DNA of 64,000 nucleotides, taken from NCBI RefSeq assembly GCF_900105325.1, contig NZ_FNSU01000001.1, forward strand, positions 186,001 to 250,000, written 5' to 3'. The notes under the pieces are model-generated. The model saw only the letters and a list, made by a program, of their open reading frames with translations, searched no databases and was not told where the DNA came from. This DNA is from Pseudomonas marginalis (lineage in GTDB: Bacteria; Pseudomonadota; Gammaproteobacteria; Pseudomonadales; Pseudomonadaceae). The position numbers and the translations under genes were made by a program. This document shows positions 35,206 through 44,231 of this stretch, piece by piece; within the stretch, counting starts at the first letter, position 1; each line of letters starts with the position of its first letter.

Positions 35206-35537
35206 TTCGTATCGACTCCATCTGGCTCGCCACCCAGCCCATGGACATGCGAGCCGGCACTGACACTGCACTGGCCCGGGTGGTTGCCGTGTTCGGTGCG
35301 GCGAAGCCGCACTGCGCCTACCTCTTTGCCAACCGCCGGGCCAACCGCATAAAGGTGCTGGTGCATGACGGCGTTGGTATTTGGCTAGCGGCGCGACGCT
35401 TGAATCAGGGCAAGTTTCATTGGCCGGGCATCCATCTTGGCGCGGAGGTCGAACTCGACCCCGAACAACTCCAGGCGCTGGTACTTGGATTGCCTTGGCA
35501 GCGAGTAGGTGCAGGCGGCGCAATTACATTGCTCTAA
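35202..35537 (+). CDS. tnpB: IS66 TnpB (Orf2)
   Basis: 111 residues from MIRIDSIWLATQPMDMRAGT through CAYLFANRRANRIKVLVHDG to GVGIWLAARRLNQGKFHWPG, the full IS66 Orf2 pattern. It is needed for transposition together with TnpC; its exact action is not known. Compared with this intact copy, the fragment at 1294 is from a different IS66 relative. Confidence 0.9.
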   Translation: MIRIDSIWLATQPMDMRAGTDTALARVVAVFGAAKPHCAYLFANRRANRIKVLVHDGVGIWLAARRLNQGKFHWPGIHLGAEVELDPEQLQALVLGLPWQRVGAGGAITLL

Positions 35538-35587
35538 TACCTGGCTTATAGCTGTGACCGGAGGACTGCTTTGGTAAAATCCACGGC

Positions 35588-37114
35588 ATGACTTCCTCGC
35601 CCGATCTCGATCAAATGCCCCCTGAACAACTGCGCGCGCTGGCTGCGCAGCTGATGTCCAAGGTCGACACCATGGGCAGAAAGATCCATCGTGATGAGAC
35701 GATCATCGAGCAGCTCACCCACGAAATCGCCATTCTCAAGCGACACAAGTTTGCTAAGCGCAGCGAGCAGATCAGCCCGGCGCAAGGCAGCTTGCTCGAT
35801 GACCTGCTTAATACAGACCTCGAAGCCATCGAGGCCGACTTAAAAGCACTTCATCCCGCACCCGCGCAGATAGAACCACGCCAGCAACCCAAGCGTGCGC
35901 CGTTGCCGCCGCAGTTCCCGCGCACTGTGATCCATCACGAGCCGGACAACACTCAGTGCGCTTGCGGCTGTCAGCTTCAGCGCATCGGTGAAGACGTCAG
36001 CGAGAAGCTGGACTACACGCCGGGCGTGTTCACCGTCGAACAGCACGTTCGTGGGAAATGGGCCTGCCGGCAGTGCGAAACACTGACCCAGGCCCCGGTG
36101 CCGCCGCAGGTGATCGACAAGGGCATCCCCACTGCCGGCCTGCTGGCGCAAGTGATGGTGGCCAAATTCGCCGACCACCTGCCGCTCTATCGACAGGAAA
36201 AGATCTTCGGCCGTGCCGGCCTTGCCATCCCGCGCTCGACACTAGCGCAGTGGATGGGTCAAACCGGCGTGCAGCTTCAGCCGCTGGTCGATGCGCTGCG
36301 CGAAGCAGTGCTGGCCCAGCGCGTAGTCCACGCCGATGAAACACCGGTACAAATGCTGGCTCCAGGAGAGAAGAAAACCCACCGCGCTTACGTCTGGGCC
36401 TATAGCAGCACGCCATTCTCGGCACTCAAGGCCGTGGTCTACGACTTCAGCCCCAGCCGTGCCGGCGAACATGCGCGTAACTTCCTGGGCACGTGGAGCG
36501 GCAAGCTGGTCTGTGACGACTTTGCCGGCTACAAGGCAAGCTTCGAGCTGGGCATCACCGAAATCGGCTGCATGGCCCACGCGCGCCGCAAGTTCTTCGA
36601 CCTGCACGTCGCGAATAAAAGCCAGTTGGCTGAGCAGGCGCTTCACTCGATTGGCGGGCTGTACGAAGTCGAGCGACACGCTAAGGAAATGAGCGACGAA
36701 GACCGTTGGCGATTACGCCAGGAAACGGCGGTGCCCATCGCTGAAAAACTGCATGAGTGGATGCTGGCCCAACGCGAACTTGTGCCCGAGGGCTCTGCTA
36801 CGGCCAAGGCCCTGGATTACAGCCTTAAACGCTGGGTAGCGCTGACGCGCTACCTGGACGATGGTGCTGTGCCCATCGACAACAACCAGATCGAGAACTT
36901 GATCCGGCCGTGGGCGCTTGGGCGGTCGAACTGGTTGTTTGCTGGGTCGCTGCGCAGCGGCAAACGGGCGGCGGCGATCATGAGCCTGATCCAGTCGGCA
37001 CGTATGAACGGGCATGATCCGTATGCTTATCTCAAGGATGTGCTGACGCAGCTGCCGACGCAGCGGGCCAGCGAGATCGAGCGACTGCTACCACATAGCT
37101 GGGCGCCTGCTTAG
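35588..37114 (+). CDS. tnpC: IS66 transposase TnpC
   Basis: 508 residues, full length. An N-terminal coiled coil (LRALAAQLMSKVDTMGRKIH), a zinc motif (CACGCQL, CRQC), and the DDE catalytic core follow: VVHADETPVQML (first D), KLVCDDFAGYKASFELG (second D) and IDNNQIENLIRPWALGRSNW (the E). No break is visible, so the enzyme could be active, although the element's right end seems missing. Confidence 0.95.
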   Translation: MTSSPDLDQMPPEQLRALAAQLMSKVDTMGRKIHRDETIIEQLTHEIAILKRHKFAKRSEQISPAQGSLLDDLLNTDLEAIEADLKALHPAPAQIEPRQQPKRAPLPPQFPRTVIHHEPDNTQCACGCQLQRIGEDVSEKLDYTPGVFTVEQHVRGKWACRQCETLTQAPVPPQVIDKGIPTAGLLAQVMVAKFADHLPLYRQEKIFGRAGLAIPRSTLAQWMGQTGVQLQPLVDALREAVLAQRVVHADETPVQMLAPGEKKTHRAYVWAYSSTPFSALKAVVYDFSPSRAGEHARNFLGTWSGKLVCDDFAGYKASFELGITEIGCMAHARRKFFDLHVANKSQLAEQALHSIGGLYEVERHAKEMSDEDRWRLRQETAVPIAEKLHEWMLAQRELVPEGSATAKALDYSLKRWVALTRYLDDGAVPIDNNQIENLIRPWALGRSNWLFAGSLRSGKRAAAIMSLIQSARMNGHDPYAYLKDVLTQLPTQRASEIERLLPHSWAPA

Positions 37115-37158
37115 CTACCCGACAGCAAGGTAGCTAAGAGCAGTCTCTATTCAACACG

Positions 37159-37833
37159 CTATACCGTGGAGGGGCATTGTGTGTCTTTGCCTATTACTTG
37201 TAGATCACTAATCTGCGCTTCAAGGTCGCTAGACTTCGTCCAATAAATAGCGTTCCACCCTGACTCACGTGCGGCTTGAACATTAGCTTGAGTATCATCT
37301 ATCAAGAGTAACTCTTCCGGTAGAAATCCGGACAGTTCGGTAATTTTTTTATAAAAATCAAGGCTTGGCTTTCGGCAAGACAGCGCCGCCGAGTAAAAGA
37401 TGCCATCGCAGTAGTGCTCCAGACCAAGCGATTTCATTAAAAAATTTGCGCGTAGGTGTTCTTGATTGGACGCGAGAAATACTTTCACACCACGACGACG
37501 ATGACGGGCCAGATCCGACAGCAACCCAAGGTTGAGCCGAGCATCGTTTTCAAACCAATAACTCAATAATCTATGCCGAGAAAGTTTCGGAGCAATGTCT
37601 GCCAGCACTGACTCAAGCCTCTCCTCTAGGCATAACTTGCCTGTAACTATGGCATCCCAGTAAGGCTCGAAGAGCGCCTTATGGAGATCTGAGCTTGCTA
37701 GCCCGAGATCTTCCTCAAGAGATGAAGCCCAGCCCTCACCGTCGGAGGGGCGACCATCAACGACGACACCATCCACATCAACCATAAAAGCTTGAATCAA
37801 CGTAGCCTCCGTCTGGCATCCCGTACTTCGCAT
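37159..37833 (-). CDS. HAD-family hydrolase
   Basis: 224 residues from MRSTGCQTEATLIQAF; MVDVDGVVVDGRP at 37785 is an alternative start. HAD motif I is MVDVDGVVVDG (nucleophile D and acid D), motif II VKVFLASNQEH, motif III RKPSLDFYKK, and motif IV LLIDDTQANVQAARESG. These are the residues of Asp-phosphate phosphatases/dehalogenases with a helical cap. The substrate cannot be told. It is cargo, between the IS66 copy and the mvaT-like gene. Confidence 0.85.
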   Translation of the reverse strand: MRSTGCQTEATLIQAFMVDVDGVVVDGRPSDGEGWASSLEEDLGLASSDLHKALFEPYWDAIVTGKLCLEERLESVLADIAPKLSRHRLLSYWFENDARLNLGLLSDLARHRRRGVKVFLASNQEHLRANFLMKSLGLEHYCDGIFYSAALSCRKPSLDFYKKITELSGFLPEELLLIDDTQANVQAARESGWNAIYWTKSSDLEAQISDLQVIGKDTQCPSTV

Positions 37834-37943
37834 TGCGAACAGATCCCAGCGTTTTCAGTTGGCATATTTCCCGAGTCGCAAGCATATGAGAACGGCTTGG
37901 ATAGGTATAAGACTTGTTATGCATAACCTTAGGGCGCACTCAG

Positions 37944-38333
37944 TTGCCAGGTGAGTTCGCCGAACGCTTACAATTTCGCAAACTCGAACAAGATCTGGCT
38001 GCTCAACTGGCTGCGCTTGAGTCGATGAAATCCGATTCTGGCTTGCAGGCCGAGATGCAGTTTGAGAGCAAACTACGCGGTCTGCTGGCTGAGTACGGCT
38101 ACAGCCTGCGTGACGTAATCAATCTGCTTGATCCTACGGCTGCTAAGCGTGGCAAATCGGCTCCGTTGTCTGCGCCTGCAGAGAAGGGTACTCGGAAGGC
38201 ACGTTCGTTGAAAGTTTACAAAAACCCGCATTCGGGCGAGATCGTTGAGACCAAAGGTGGTAATCACAAGCTGCTTAAAGCCTGGAAAAATGAGCATGGT
38301 TCGGATGTCGTAGAGTCTTGGCTTTCGAAGTGA
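37944..38333 (+). CDS. MvaT/MvaU-type H-NS-like silencer, altered start
   Basis: From RKLEQDLAAQLAALESMKSD on, it matches Pseudomonas MvaT-family proteins: N-terminal coiled-coil oligomer domain, linker with KRGKSAPLSAPAEKG, and C-terminal DNA-binding domain (SLKVYKNPHSGEIVETKGGN, LKAWKNEHGSDVVESWLSK). Such proteins silence AT-rich foreign DNA. The usual MSKLAEF start is replaced by FAERLQF and no in-frame ATG exists. TTG at 37944 or 37914 may serve, or the 5' end is damaged; a frame change near GTGAGTTCG (37951) would give an ordinary short N-terminus. Confidence 0.75.
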   Translation: MPGEFAERLQFRKLEQDLAAQLAALESMKSDSGLQAEMQFESKLRGLLAEYGYSLRDVINLLDPTAAKRGKSAPLSAPAEKGTRKARSLKVYKNPHSGEIVETKGGNHKLLKAWKNEHGSDVVESWLSK

Positions 38334-38351
38334 ATTACAGTTAGCAGACGC

Positions 38352-38380
38352 AAAGGCCCTCAATGAGGGCCTTTTTTTTC
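38352..38380 (+). terminator. Terminator after the mvaT-like gene
   Basis: GGCCCTCA-A-TGAGGGCC followed by eight T on the plus strand, 20 bp after the stop codon. Confidence 0.9.
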
Positions 38381-38625
38381 GCAGTCCGCTTTGCCATGTC
38401 AACGCTTCGTACTAGCTAAAGATCCCACCTACTCGGTACCTAGGCCCCTATCGATACACGGGTACAGGTAAAGCTTTGCTGGTTTCAGCCGAAACATTCC
38501 GAACGGAGAAAAAACTGGCTACGGCAGGCTACTACTGAACCATCCTGGGCTCTATCAGACGTCGACTTCATAGAACGTTCGCCTTGGATAGCTTTAAACA
38601 ACATCTTCAAGCCCTGAGGCCTGCC

Positions 38626-40587
38626 ATGCTTAGAAATGCTCCTTTGAGTACAAAGCTACTGCTTATTTTGATGTTTCCCCTGTTGGGCTTTCTGGTCTTC
38701 GCCGGGATTTTTGTAGCTGACAAACGAGAGACACTGAGCGAGATGAACCGAGCGGTCACCGCTACCGGCACCGCGCAGAAACTCAGTGACGTAGTAACCA
38801 CTATCCAGCGTGAGCGCGGCGCAAGCGGCGTGTTTCTGGGCAGCGGTGGTAAGACGATGCAGGACAAGTTGAAAGTCTTACGCCAAGAAACCGACCGTGC
38901 GGTGAGCGCGATGCATGCGCAATCGACCGAGGGTCTTATCGCGCCTGACAAGATGCTGCGCGCAATTGATGGTTTGGCCGGACTGCGTCAGCAGGTGGAC
39001 ACGCTCGCAATCAATAACGGCGAGTCCGGCACCCGATTCACCGATCTTATCAAAAATTTGATCGGCTTCTCTTACTCACTGGAAACCAGCATTGAGGATC
39101 CGGAAATCCTGCGTGGGCTGAGTTCACTCAATCAGTTCGTAGACATGAAAGAGCGCTCTGGTCGAGAGCGTGTACTGCTTGGCCTGGCATTCAACCAAAA
39201 CCGTTTTGATGCGCCGCTGTTGTCACGTTTCAGCCGCAACATGGGCGAGTTCTCCGGCTATTTCGAGGCCTTTCAACGCTGGGCTCCTGCCGTGTTCAAA
39301 AATAAGCTGGATGCGGTTCTACAACAGCCCGCATCCGTCGATGTAGCTCGCCTGCAAAAACTCGGATTTGATACGCCTCTAGGCGATCCGCTTAATATCA
39401 AACCCGAAGACTGGTTCAACCTTTCCACCAGCCGTATCGACATGATGGCTCAGGTCGAGGCTGAACTGGGCCAGACGGTCGTGAGCCTAGCCAATGTCGC
39501 GCGTACCGATGCCCAGCGCAGTCTGTATGTCGCAATAGCCACCGTCATTCTGATGTTGATTGCGGTGCTGTGGCTCGCTTCGGTGATTATTCGCAATATC
39601 AAAATCGCTGTGGTCGACGTGAACCGCACCCTTATTTCGCTATCCACGCGTGACCTAACTGCCAGAACCCGTTACACCGGCAGAGACGAGTTTGGCGAGA
39701 TCTCGCGTAACCTGGATAACATGGCCATACAGATCGGTGAAGTGATCCGTGAGATCGGGAGTGCCACGGCGCAGGTCGCGACCGCCGCCGAGCAGTCTTC
39801 GGCTGTGGCCCTGCAAACTAGCAATAACGTCGTCCAGCAGCGTCAAGGCACCGATCAGGTGGTCACTGCCATCAGCGAGATGAGCGCCACGGTCAAAGAC
39901 GTGGCGCGCAGCACTACCGACGCCGCAGAGATGTCGCAGCGCGTTAATGCCAGCACTATGCAGGGCAAGGCTGAAATCGAGAACACCATCAGCTTGATCA
40001 AAGGGCTTGAGGTTCAGGCCGAACAAACATCCCGAATCATTGAGGAGCTCAAGGGTGAAAGCTATTCCATCTCCTCGGTTTTGGATGTGATTCGTGGTGT
40101 AGCAGAGCAAACCAATCTGCTAGCTTTGAACGCTGCCATTGAGGCTGCCCGTGCCGGTGAGCAGGGTCGTGGATTTGCCGTGGTCGCCGATGAGGTGCGG
40201 AATCTGGCCAAAAAGACTCAGGATTCCACCGTCAGTATCCAGAAGATGATCGCCAATCTGCAATCCGGCTCCGACCGTGCCGCCACTTCCATGCAGGAAA
40301 CTCTAGGGAAGGCTCAAGAAGGCGCGAGCAACGTAGTGCGCGCAGGGGAGTTGCTAGAAGAAATAGCCGAGGGCATCGCGACCATCAGCGACAGCAACAT
40401 ACAGGTCGCCTCGGCGGCAGAACAACAGAGTCAGGTTGCCGAGGAGATCCACCGCAACGTAAACGACATCAACACTCTGGTTATCCAGGTCAGCGCCGGT
40501 GCTGAACAAACCGCCGTCACCAGCCGCGAGTTAGCCCGCTTGGCCGAGCAACAGCAGGGGCTGGTGGGACGGTTCAAGGTGAACTGA
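38626..40587 (+). CDS. Methyl-accepting chemotaxis receptor with NIT sensor domain
   Basis: 653 residues from MLRNAPLSTKLLLILMFPLL (GAGG 6 nt upstream); a TTG at 38584 would add 14 residues. First membrane helix at the N-terminus, then a ~240-residue periplasmic NIT-like domain (QKLSDVVTTIQRERGASGVF), a second helix (YVAIATVILMLIAVLWLASV), HAMP (ISLSTRDLTARTRYTGRDEF), and the signalling hairpin (EQTNLLALNAAIEAARAGEQ, GFAVVADEVRNLA). NIT domains sense nitrate or nitrite in known cases; the ligand here is not shown. It is a plus-strand cargo gene and would feed the host chemotaxis array. Confidence 0.9.
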   Translation: MLRNAPLSTKLLLILMFPLLGFLVFAGIFVADKRETLSEMNRAVTATGTAQKLSDVVTTIQRERGASGVFLGSGGKTMQDKLKVLRQETDRAVSAMHAQSTEGLIAPDKMLRAIDGLAGLRQQVDTLAINNGESGTRFTDLIKNLIGFSYSLETSIEDPEILRGLSSLNQFVDMKERSGRERVLLGLAFNQNRFDAPLLSRFSRNMGEFSGYFEAFQRWAPAVFKNKLDAVLQQPASVDVARLQKLGFDTPLGDPLNIKPEDWFNLSTSRIDMMAQVEAELGQTVVSLANVARTDAQRSLYVAIATVILMLIAVLWLASVIIRNIKIAVVDVNRTLISLSTRDLTARTRYTGRDEFGEISRNLDNMAIQIGEVIREIGSATAQVATAAEQSSAVALQTSNNVVQQRQGTDQVVTAISEMSATVKDVARSTTDAAEMSQRVNASTMQGKAEIENTISLIKGLEVQAEQTSRIIEELKGESYSISSVLDVIRGVAEQTNLLALNAAIEAARAGEQGRGFAVVADEVRNLAKKTQDSTVSIQKMIANLQSGSDRAATSMQETLGKAQEGASNVVRAGELLEEIAEGIATISDSNIQVASAAEQQSQVAEEIHRNVNDINTLVIQVSAGAEQTAVTSRELARLAEQQQGLVGRFKVN

Positions 40588-40845
40588 GTTACAAGTTTTT
40601 TTACCGGATGCTCAAATGCCCGAGAGAATGACTTTCGGGTATTTGAGGATTGGTAGGTGAGAGGGTGACGCGCCTATAAGGGCTACTTTGCTCAACGCGA
40701 TAAACGAGGCTTTTCATGACGCCGGATGAGGTCAGGCCATGGATTATCAGCCGTCCTACGGCTTTCTGAAGGACTGCTTATACCGTTCTGAGTCATACAA
40801 GGTGACTTTGGCAGACGCTTACATTTATATCGGGAATGGCTGAAG

Positions 40846-42744
40846 TCACACCCCTCTGGGTTTACTGAGATCTGGTTTGCCATTCAAGTTTGGATAACTC
40901 ACCCTGCATCCATTCGATTTGAAGCCTGTACACCCCCAAAAGTCATATCCACCGTCCCCTTTCTTCTGTCGCCTTGCGAGGGGTTGTTTGCATTTGGGAC
41001 AGTTGAAAGCGCCACCTGCAGCGTCTGGGCGTGGAGCGGACGCCATGGGCACACTCGGCATTCCACGCTGCTGGGACAGTTCCTCTTCCAGTCGCCTATG
41101 CAGACGCGCAACTACAGCTCCATAGGTGTCTTGGCCCTGGGCGATTTTGTCCAAATCGCGCTCCAGCTCCCGCGTAAAATCGAGCTCCACAAAACTGAAG
41201 AAACCTTCCAGCTTGGCGATTGTTTCCTCACCAAGTGGGGCCGGTACCAGTTTGCGGCTTTTTTCCTCGATCAGGCCTTTGCTGGTGATGTTCTTCAAGA
41301 TCGAGGCGAACGTACTGGGACGGCCAATACCGCGGCGCTCCATTTCCTTGATCAAACTGGCCTTCGTGTAGCGCGAAGGCGGCTGGGTTTTCTTCTGCAG
41401 CAGTTCTCCGTTGTGCACAGCGAGAATCTGTTTAGGTGAGAGTGCAGGCACTGGGTTGCTGGCTGTTGCATCTTCCTCATCGTCAGTGTCATCGCCTTTC
41501 AGCAGTTTTCGCCACCCGGGATGGAAGAGGGTTTCACCTGTTGCATTGAATCGCAGCGTCTTACCATTTGGGCCAACCGCGAGCAGTTTTACGGTACGCA
41601 CATCGAACACTGCTGCTTCAAGCTGGCTGGCAAGAGCCCGGACCCATATCAACTTGTACAGGGCGAGCTCCTCGTCGTTTTCACCAGCCTTGGCATCAGC
41701 CCAATGCGTCGGTGTAATTGCGGGGTGGCCTTCCTGAGCACCTTCGGCGGACTTAAATGTACGTCGCACGTCCACAGCCTCCACCCCGATAGATCTGGCC
41801 ACGGTTCTAATATCCCCCATGGCTTCGTCTGGAACGTTGGGGTTGTCCGTCCGGTGGTAGGTGATGACGCCTTGCTCGTACAACCGCTGGGCGACCTGCA
41901 TGGTCTTATCCGGGTCCCATTTCAAGGCGTTGCTCGCCGCTTGCTGAAGCGTGGAAGAGATGAAAGGCGCAGGAGGGTTACGTTCGGCCTTGCGGTCGTC
42001 ACAGGATTCGACAACGACATTGCGTGTGCTGGCAACTAGCTGCGCCAGATTCCCGTCCTGGACGTAGGGGAAATCCTTGGTCGCGAAGTCAGGCACGGGT
42101 TGCCAGTCTGCGTACCAGTCTCCCATAGGTCCCTGGAAGTTGAGCCGCACACCAAAGTAATTGATGACGCGGAAGGTGCGAATCTCGCGCTCGCGCAACA
42201 CCACCAGGTAGACAGCCGGTGATTGGACTCGTCCCGCAGAAGTGGGTTTGCCCATGAGGCGGCGAAGCTCCTGTGTCACCAGGTAACCCACCAGACGGTC
42301 CAGTACACGCCGGCACTCTTGCGAGGCGACCCTGTTCAGGTCAATTTTGCGCGGGTTGGCCAGGGCTTCTTCAACACGCTTCAGAGTGATTTCGTTGAAG
42401 GTGATGCGTTGGTAGTCCTTGACGCCCAGCACCTGTTGGATATGCCAGCTGATGCTTTCGCCTTCACGATCCGGGTCTGTTGCAAGGTAGATTTCGGTGG
42501 CTTGTTTCGCTGCCGCCTTGATGTTCCCCACGGCCTTGGTGCTTTTATCCAGGATCTCATACACCGGCGTGTAATTTTTGCGTACGCCGGTGGTGATCAT
42601 GTTTTCGTCCTGCCCTCGGGCCGGTAGGTCCCGGATGTGCCCACCACTGGCAACCACCTGCCAGTCTTCGCCTGGGCGCAGCTTCTTCATCATTGGCTGG
42701 AGCTTTTTCAGCTTACCTGGTGCCTCGATGATTAATAGCTTCAT
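40846..42744 (-). CDS. topA: ICE-encoded type IA DNA topoisomerase
   Basis: 632 residues from MKLLIIEAPGKLKKLQPMMK. The TOPRIM acidic triad region is YLATDPDREGESISWHIQQV, the core continues with SAGRVQSPAVYLVVLREREI, and the active tyrosine is in QGVITYHRTDNPNVP. The C-terminus carries one zinc finger (FNCPKCKQPLARRQ, FWGCTGFKSNGCR). It relaxes or decatenates DNA by single-strand passage, and is a usual partner of SSB in PFGI-1-class ICEs for replication or transfer. It is shorter than chromosomal TopA. Confidence 0.9.
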   Translation of the reverse strand: MKLLIIEAPGKLKKLQPMMKKLRPGEDWQVVASGGHIRDLPARGQDENMITTGVRKNYTPVYEILDKSTKAVGNIKAAAKQATEIYLATDPDREGESISWHIQQVLGVKDYQRITFNEITLKRVEEALANPRKIDLNRVASQECRRVLDRLVGYLVTQELRRLMGKPTSAGRVQSPAVYLVVLREREIRTFRVINYFGVRLNFQGPMGDWYADWQPVPDFATKDFPYVQDGNLAQLVASTRNVVVESCDDRKAERNPPAPFISSTLQQAASNALKWDPDKTMQVAQRLYEQGVITYHRTDNPNVPDEAMGDIRTVARSIGVEAVDVRRTFKSAEGAQEGHPAITPTHWADAKAGENDEELALYKLIWVRALASQLEAAVFDVRTVKLLAVGPNGKTLRFNATGETLFHPGWRKLLKGDDTDDEEDATASNPVPALSPKQILAVHNGELLQKKTQPPSRYTKASLIKEMERRGIGRPSTFASILKNITSKGLIEEKSRKLVPAPLGEETIAKLEGFFSFVELDFTRELERDLDKIAQGQDTYGAVVARLHRRLEEELSQQRGMPSVPMASAPRPDAAGGAFNCPKCKQPLARRQKKGDGGYDFWGCTGFKSNGCRVSYPNLNGKPDLSKPRGV

Positions 42745-42840
42745 GGGGTGCCCTCTCAATTATCCAGAGTGGGACTCTCGCGTCAGGGGGGTAGGGCTTC
42801 AATGGGAAATGCTCAATGAGCAAGAAAGGGCTTTCAGCTG

Positions 42841-43038
42841 CTAGAGGTCGAGCGATAGCTGCTGTTCCTGGGCAAAGCCCTTTAGCCACGACGCGCGCAT
42901 GGCGGGGTGATGGTAAGGGCAGTCATACACCCGTAGCCCTTTTCGGGCGGCCTCCGCACCGGCAATTTGCACAGCGGCGTGGGGGTTATTGAATTGCCGC
43001 CTATCTGTTGGCTTTAATTCTGGATGGGTTGACGCCAT
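42841..43038 (-). CDS. Rmf/CrpP-like small protein
   Basis: 65 residues from MASTHPELKPTDRRQFNNPH. The core GAEAARKGLRVYDCPYHHPA then RASWLKGFAQEQQLSL has the pattern of the ribosome-modulation-factor-like family that includes CrpP, a plasmid- and ICE-borne protein reported to affect ciprofloxacin susceptibility. Whether this copy has any such effect is unknown. It is cytoplasmic and lies between topA and ssb, as in related elements. Confidence 0.65.
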   Translation of the reverse strand: MASTHPELKPTDRRQFNNPHAAVQIAGAEAARKGLRVYDCPYHHPAMRASWLKGFAQEQQLSLDL

Positions 43039-43173
43039 CGGAGGCGGTCCTCGAAGAGCTGATCAAACAGGCAGTAGCTACATAAGTTGATTTTGTTCGA
43101 AAAATTCTACAGATTGAAAATCAGTGCTTAAGTTTGCCGATATATGGGTTATTTAAATCAAAAAATTCACGGA

Positions 43174-43638
43174 TTACGCGATTTTTTCAGATTGAATGGT
43201 TGGTTGTTCCGGCAAGTTTGGGGCCGGTTCGTCCGACCAAGCCGCGCTCCAAATCCACTCTATAAAGGCCTCTGTGGATTGCCCGCTTTGAACGCGCAGG
43301 CACTCTAGACTACCGTAGAGCTGTTCAGTGATCTCTCCATCATCGTCGAAGTCGACGCTGTATTCCGTATCCAGGCGAAACCCATCGAGTAGCTTGTCAA
43401 GAAATCGGCGAGCTTGCCAGGAATCGAGGTCGGTCTCCTCACGTCTGCCCATCTGATGCTCACCTTTGCGCCAGCCGAGTGGGGCCCATGATGCGCGGTT
43501 CAAATCCAAAGTAAGCCCGTAGTAGTCGGGTGCATTCACTTCACTTTCATCGAAGTAAGCCCAGTAAACACGACCTAAAACCGGATGCTCTGCAACTACG
43601 ACAACGTACCCGGTTGGTTCCCTCAATTCTTCACCCAT
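43174..43638 (-). CDS. Unknown ICE protein, 154 residues
   Basis: It starts MGEELREPTGYVVVVAEHPV. Acidic and tryptophan-rich (RASWAPLGWRKGEHQ, FIEWIWSAAWSDEPAPNLPE). A beta-rich N-terminal half (GRVYWAYFDESEVNA) and an acidic patch (YSVDFDDDGEITEQLYGSLE) are visible. No family is recognised. It lies downstream of ssb on the same strand. Confidence 0.6.
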   Translation of the reverse strand: MGEELREPTGYVVVVAEHPVLGRVYWAYFDESEVNAPDYYGLTLDLNRASWAPLGWRKGEHQMGRREETDLDSWQARRFLDKLLDGFRLDTEYSVDFDDDGEITEQLYGSLECLRVQSGQSTEAFIEWIWSAAWSDEPAPNLPEQPTIQSEKIA

Positions 43639-43751
43639 CGGTGCCTCTGCGACTTTGCAACTGTTCCAAAAACAGGTTAGGGGAAACGAGGAGCCGTATC
43701 CCCCACCACCGGCAGCCTCACGAATGGGGCCGAAAATTAAGCCCCAGGTTT

Positions 43752-44216
43752 TCAGAAGTTCGGAGGATCAGATTCTGGATATTCATCAGGACCTGGTGCC
43801 GGCTGCTGCTGCGATTTTGGTCCGTTGGACTGTTGCGAGTTCTGGCTCTGTGAAGGCGCTAGATTCACCATGGTCACGCGGTGTGGCAGCATGCCAATAC
43901 GGCTGGCCTGAATTTTCAGGGCTTCGAATTCGCCCTGGTCGTTCTCCCAGCGGTCCATAACGGCGCGGCCGGAAACGATCACGCGCATGCCTTTCTGAAA
44001 CAGCTGCGAATAGTGTTCCGCGTCCTTGTGCCACCATTCGACGTTTGCCCAGAATCCGCCACGGTCTTCATAACCGCCTTTACCGTCCGGAATCGAATTG
44101 TCGAAGTAGACGTTGATCCGCATGAGTCGACGTGGATCCTTGTTACCGTTGGGGAATTCTTTGAACTCCGGTGTCGAGCCGATGTTGCCTTCCCAGCCTT
44201 GTACTGGCGTACCCAT
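43752..44216 (-). CDS. ssb: Single-stranded DNA-binding protein of the ICE
   Basis: 154 residues from MGTPVQGWEGNIGSTPEFKE. The OB fold is seen in RRLMRINVYFDNSIPDGKGG, ANVEWWHKDAEHYSQLFQKG, and MRVIVSGRAVMDRWENDQGE. The tail is rich in Gln/Pro/Ser and ends in an acidic tip (DEYPESDPPNF), the part that recruits partner proteins. It protects ssDNA during ICE replication and transfer. It is distinct from a chromosomal SSB in its divergent N-terminus. Confidence 0.9.
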   Translation of the reverse strand: MGTPVQGWEGNIGSTPEFKEFPNGNKDPRRLMRINVYFDNSIPDGKGGYEDRGGFWANVEWWHKDAEHYSQLFQKGMRVIVSGRAVMDRWENDQGEFEALKIQASRIGMLPHRVTMVNLAPSQSQNSQQSNGPKSQQQPAPGPDEYPESDPPNF

Positions 44217-44231
44217 GAGTGTTCTCCGAGG

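Larger units (their letters stand above)
34789..37114 (+). mobile_element. IS66-family insertion sequence, right terminal repeat not found
   Basis: It contains intact tnpA, tnpB and tnpC in the standard order. The left end is placed at GTAAGCGGATGGCGAACAC (34789), which has the GTAAGC start of IS66 ends. The complementary end is not present between the tnpC stop (37114) and the HAD gene (37159), so the right end is probably deleted or lies unrecognised. Confidence 0.75.
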
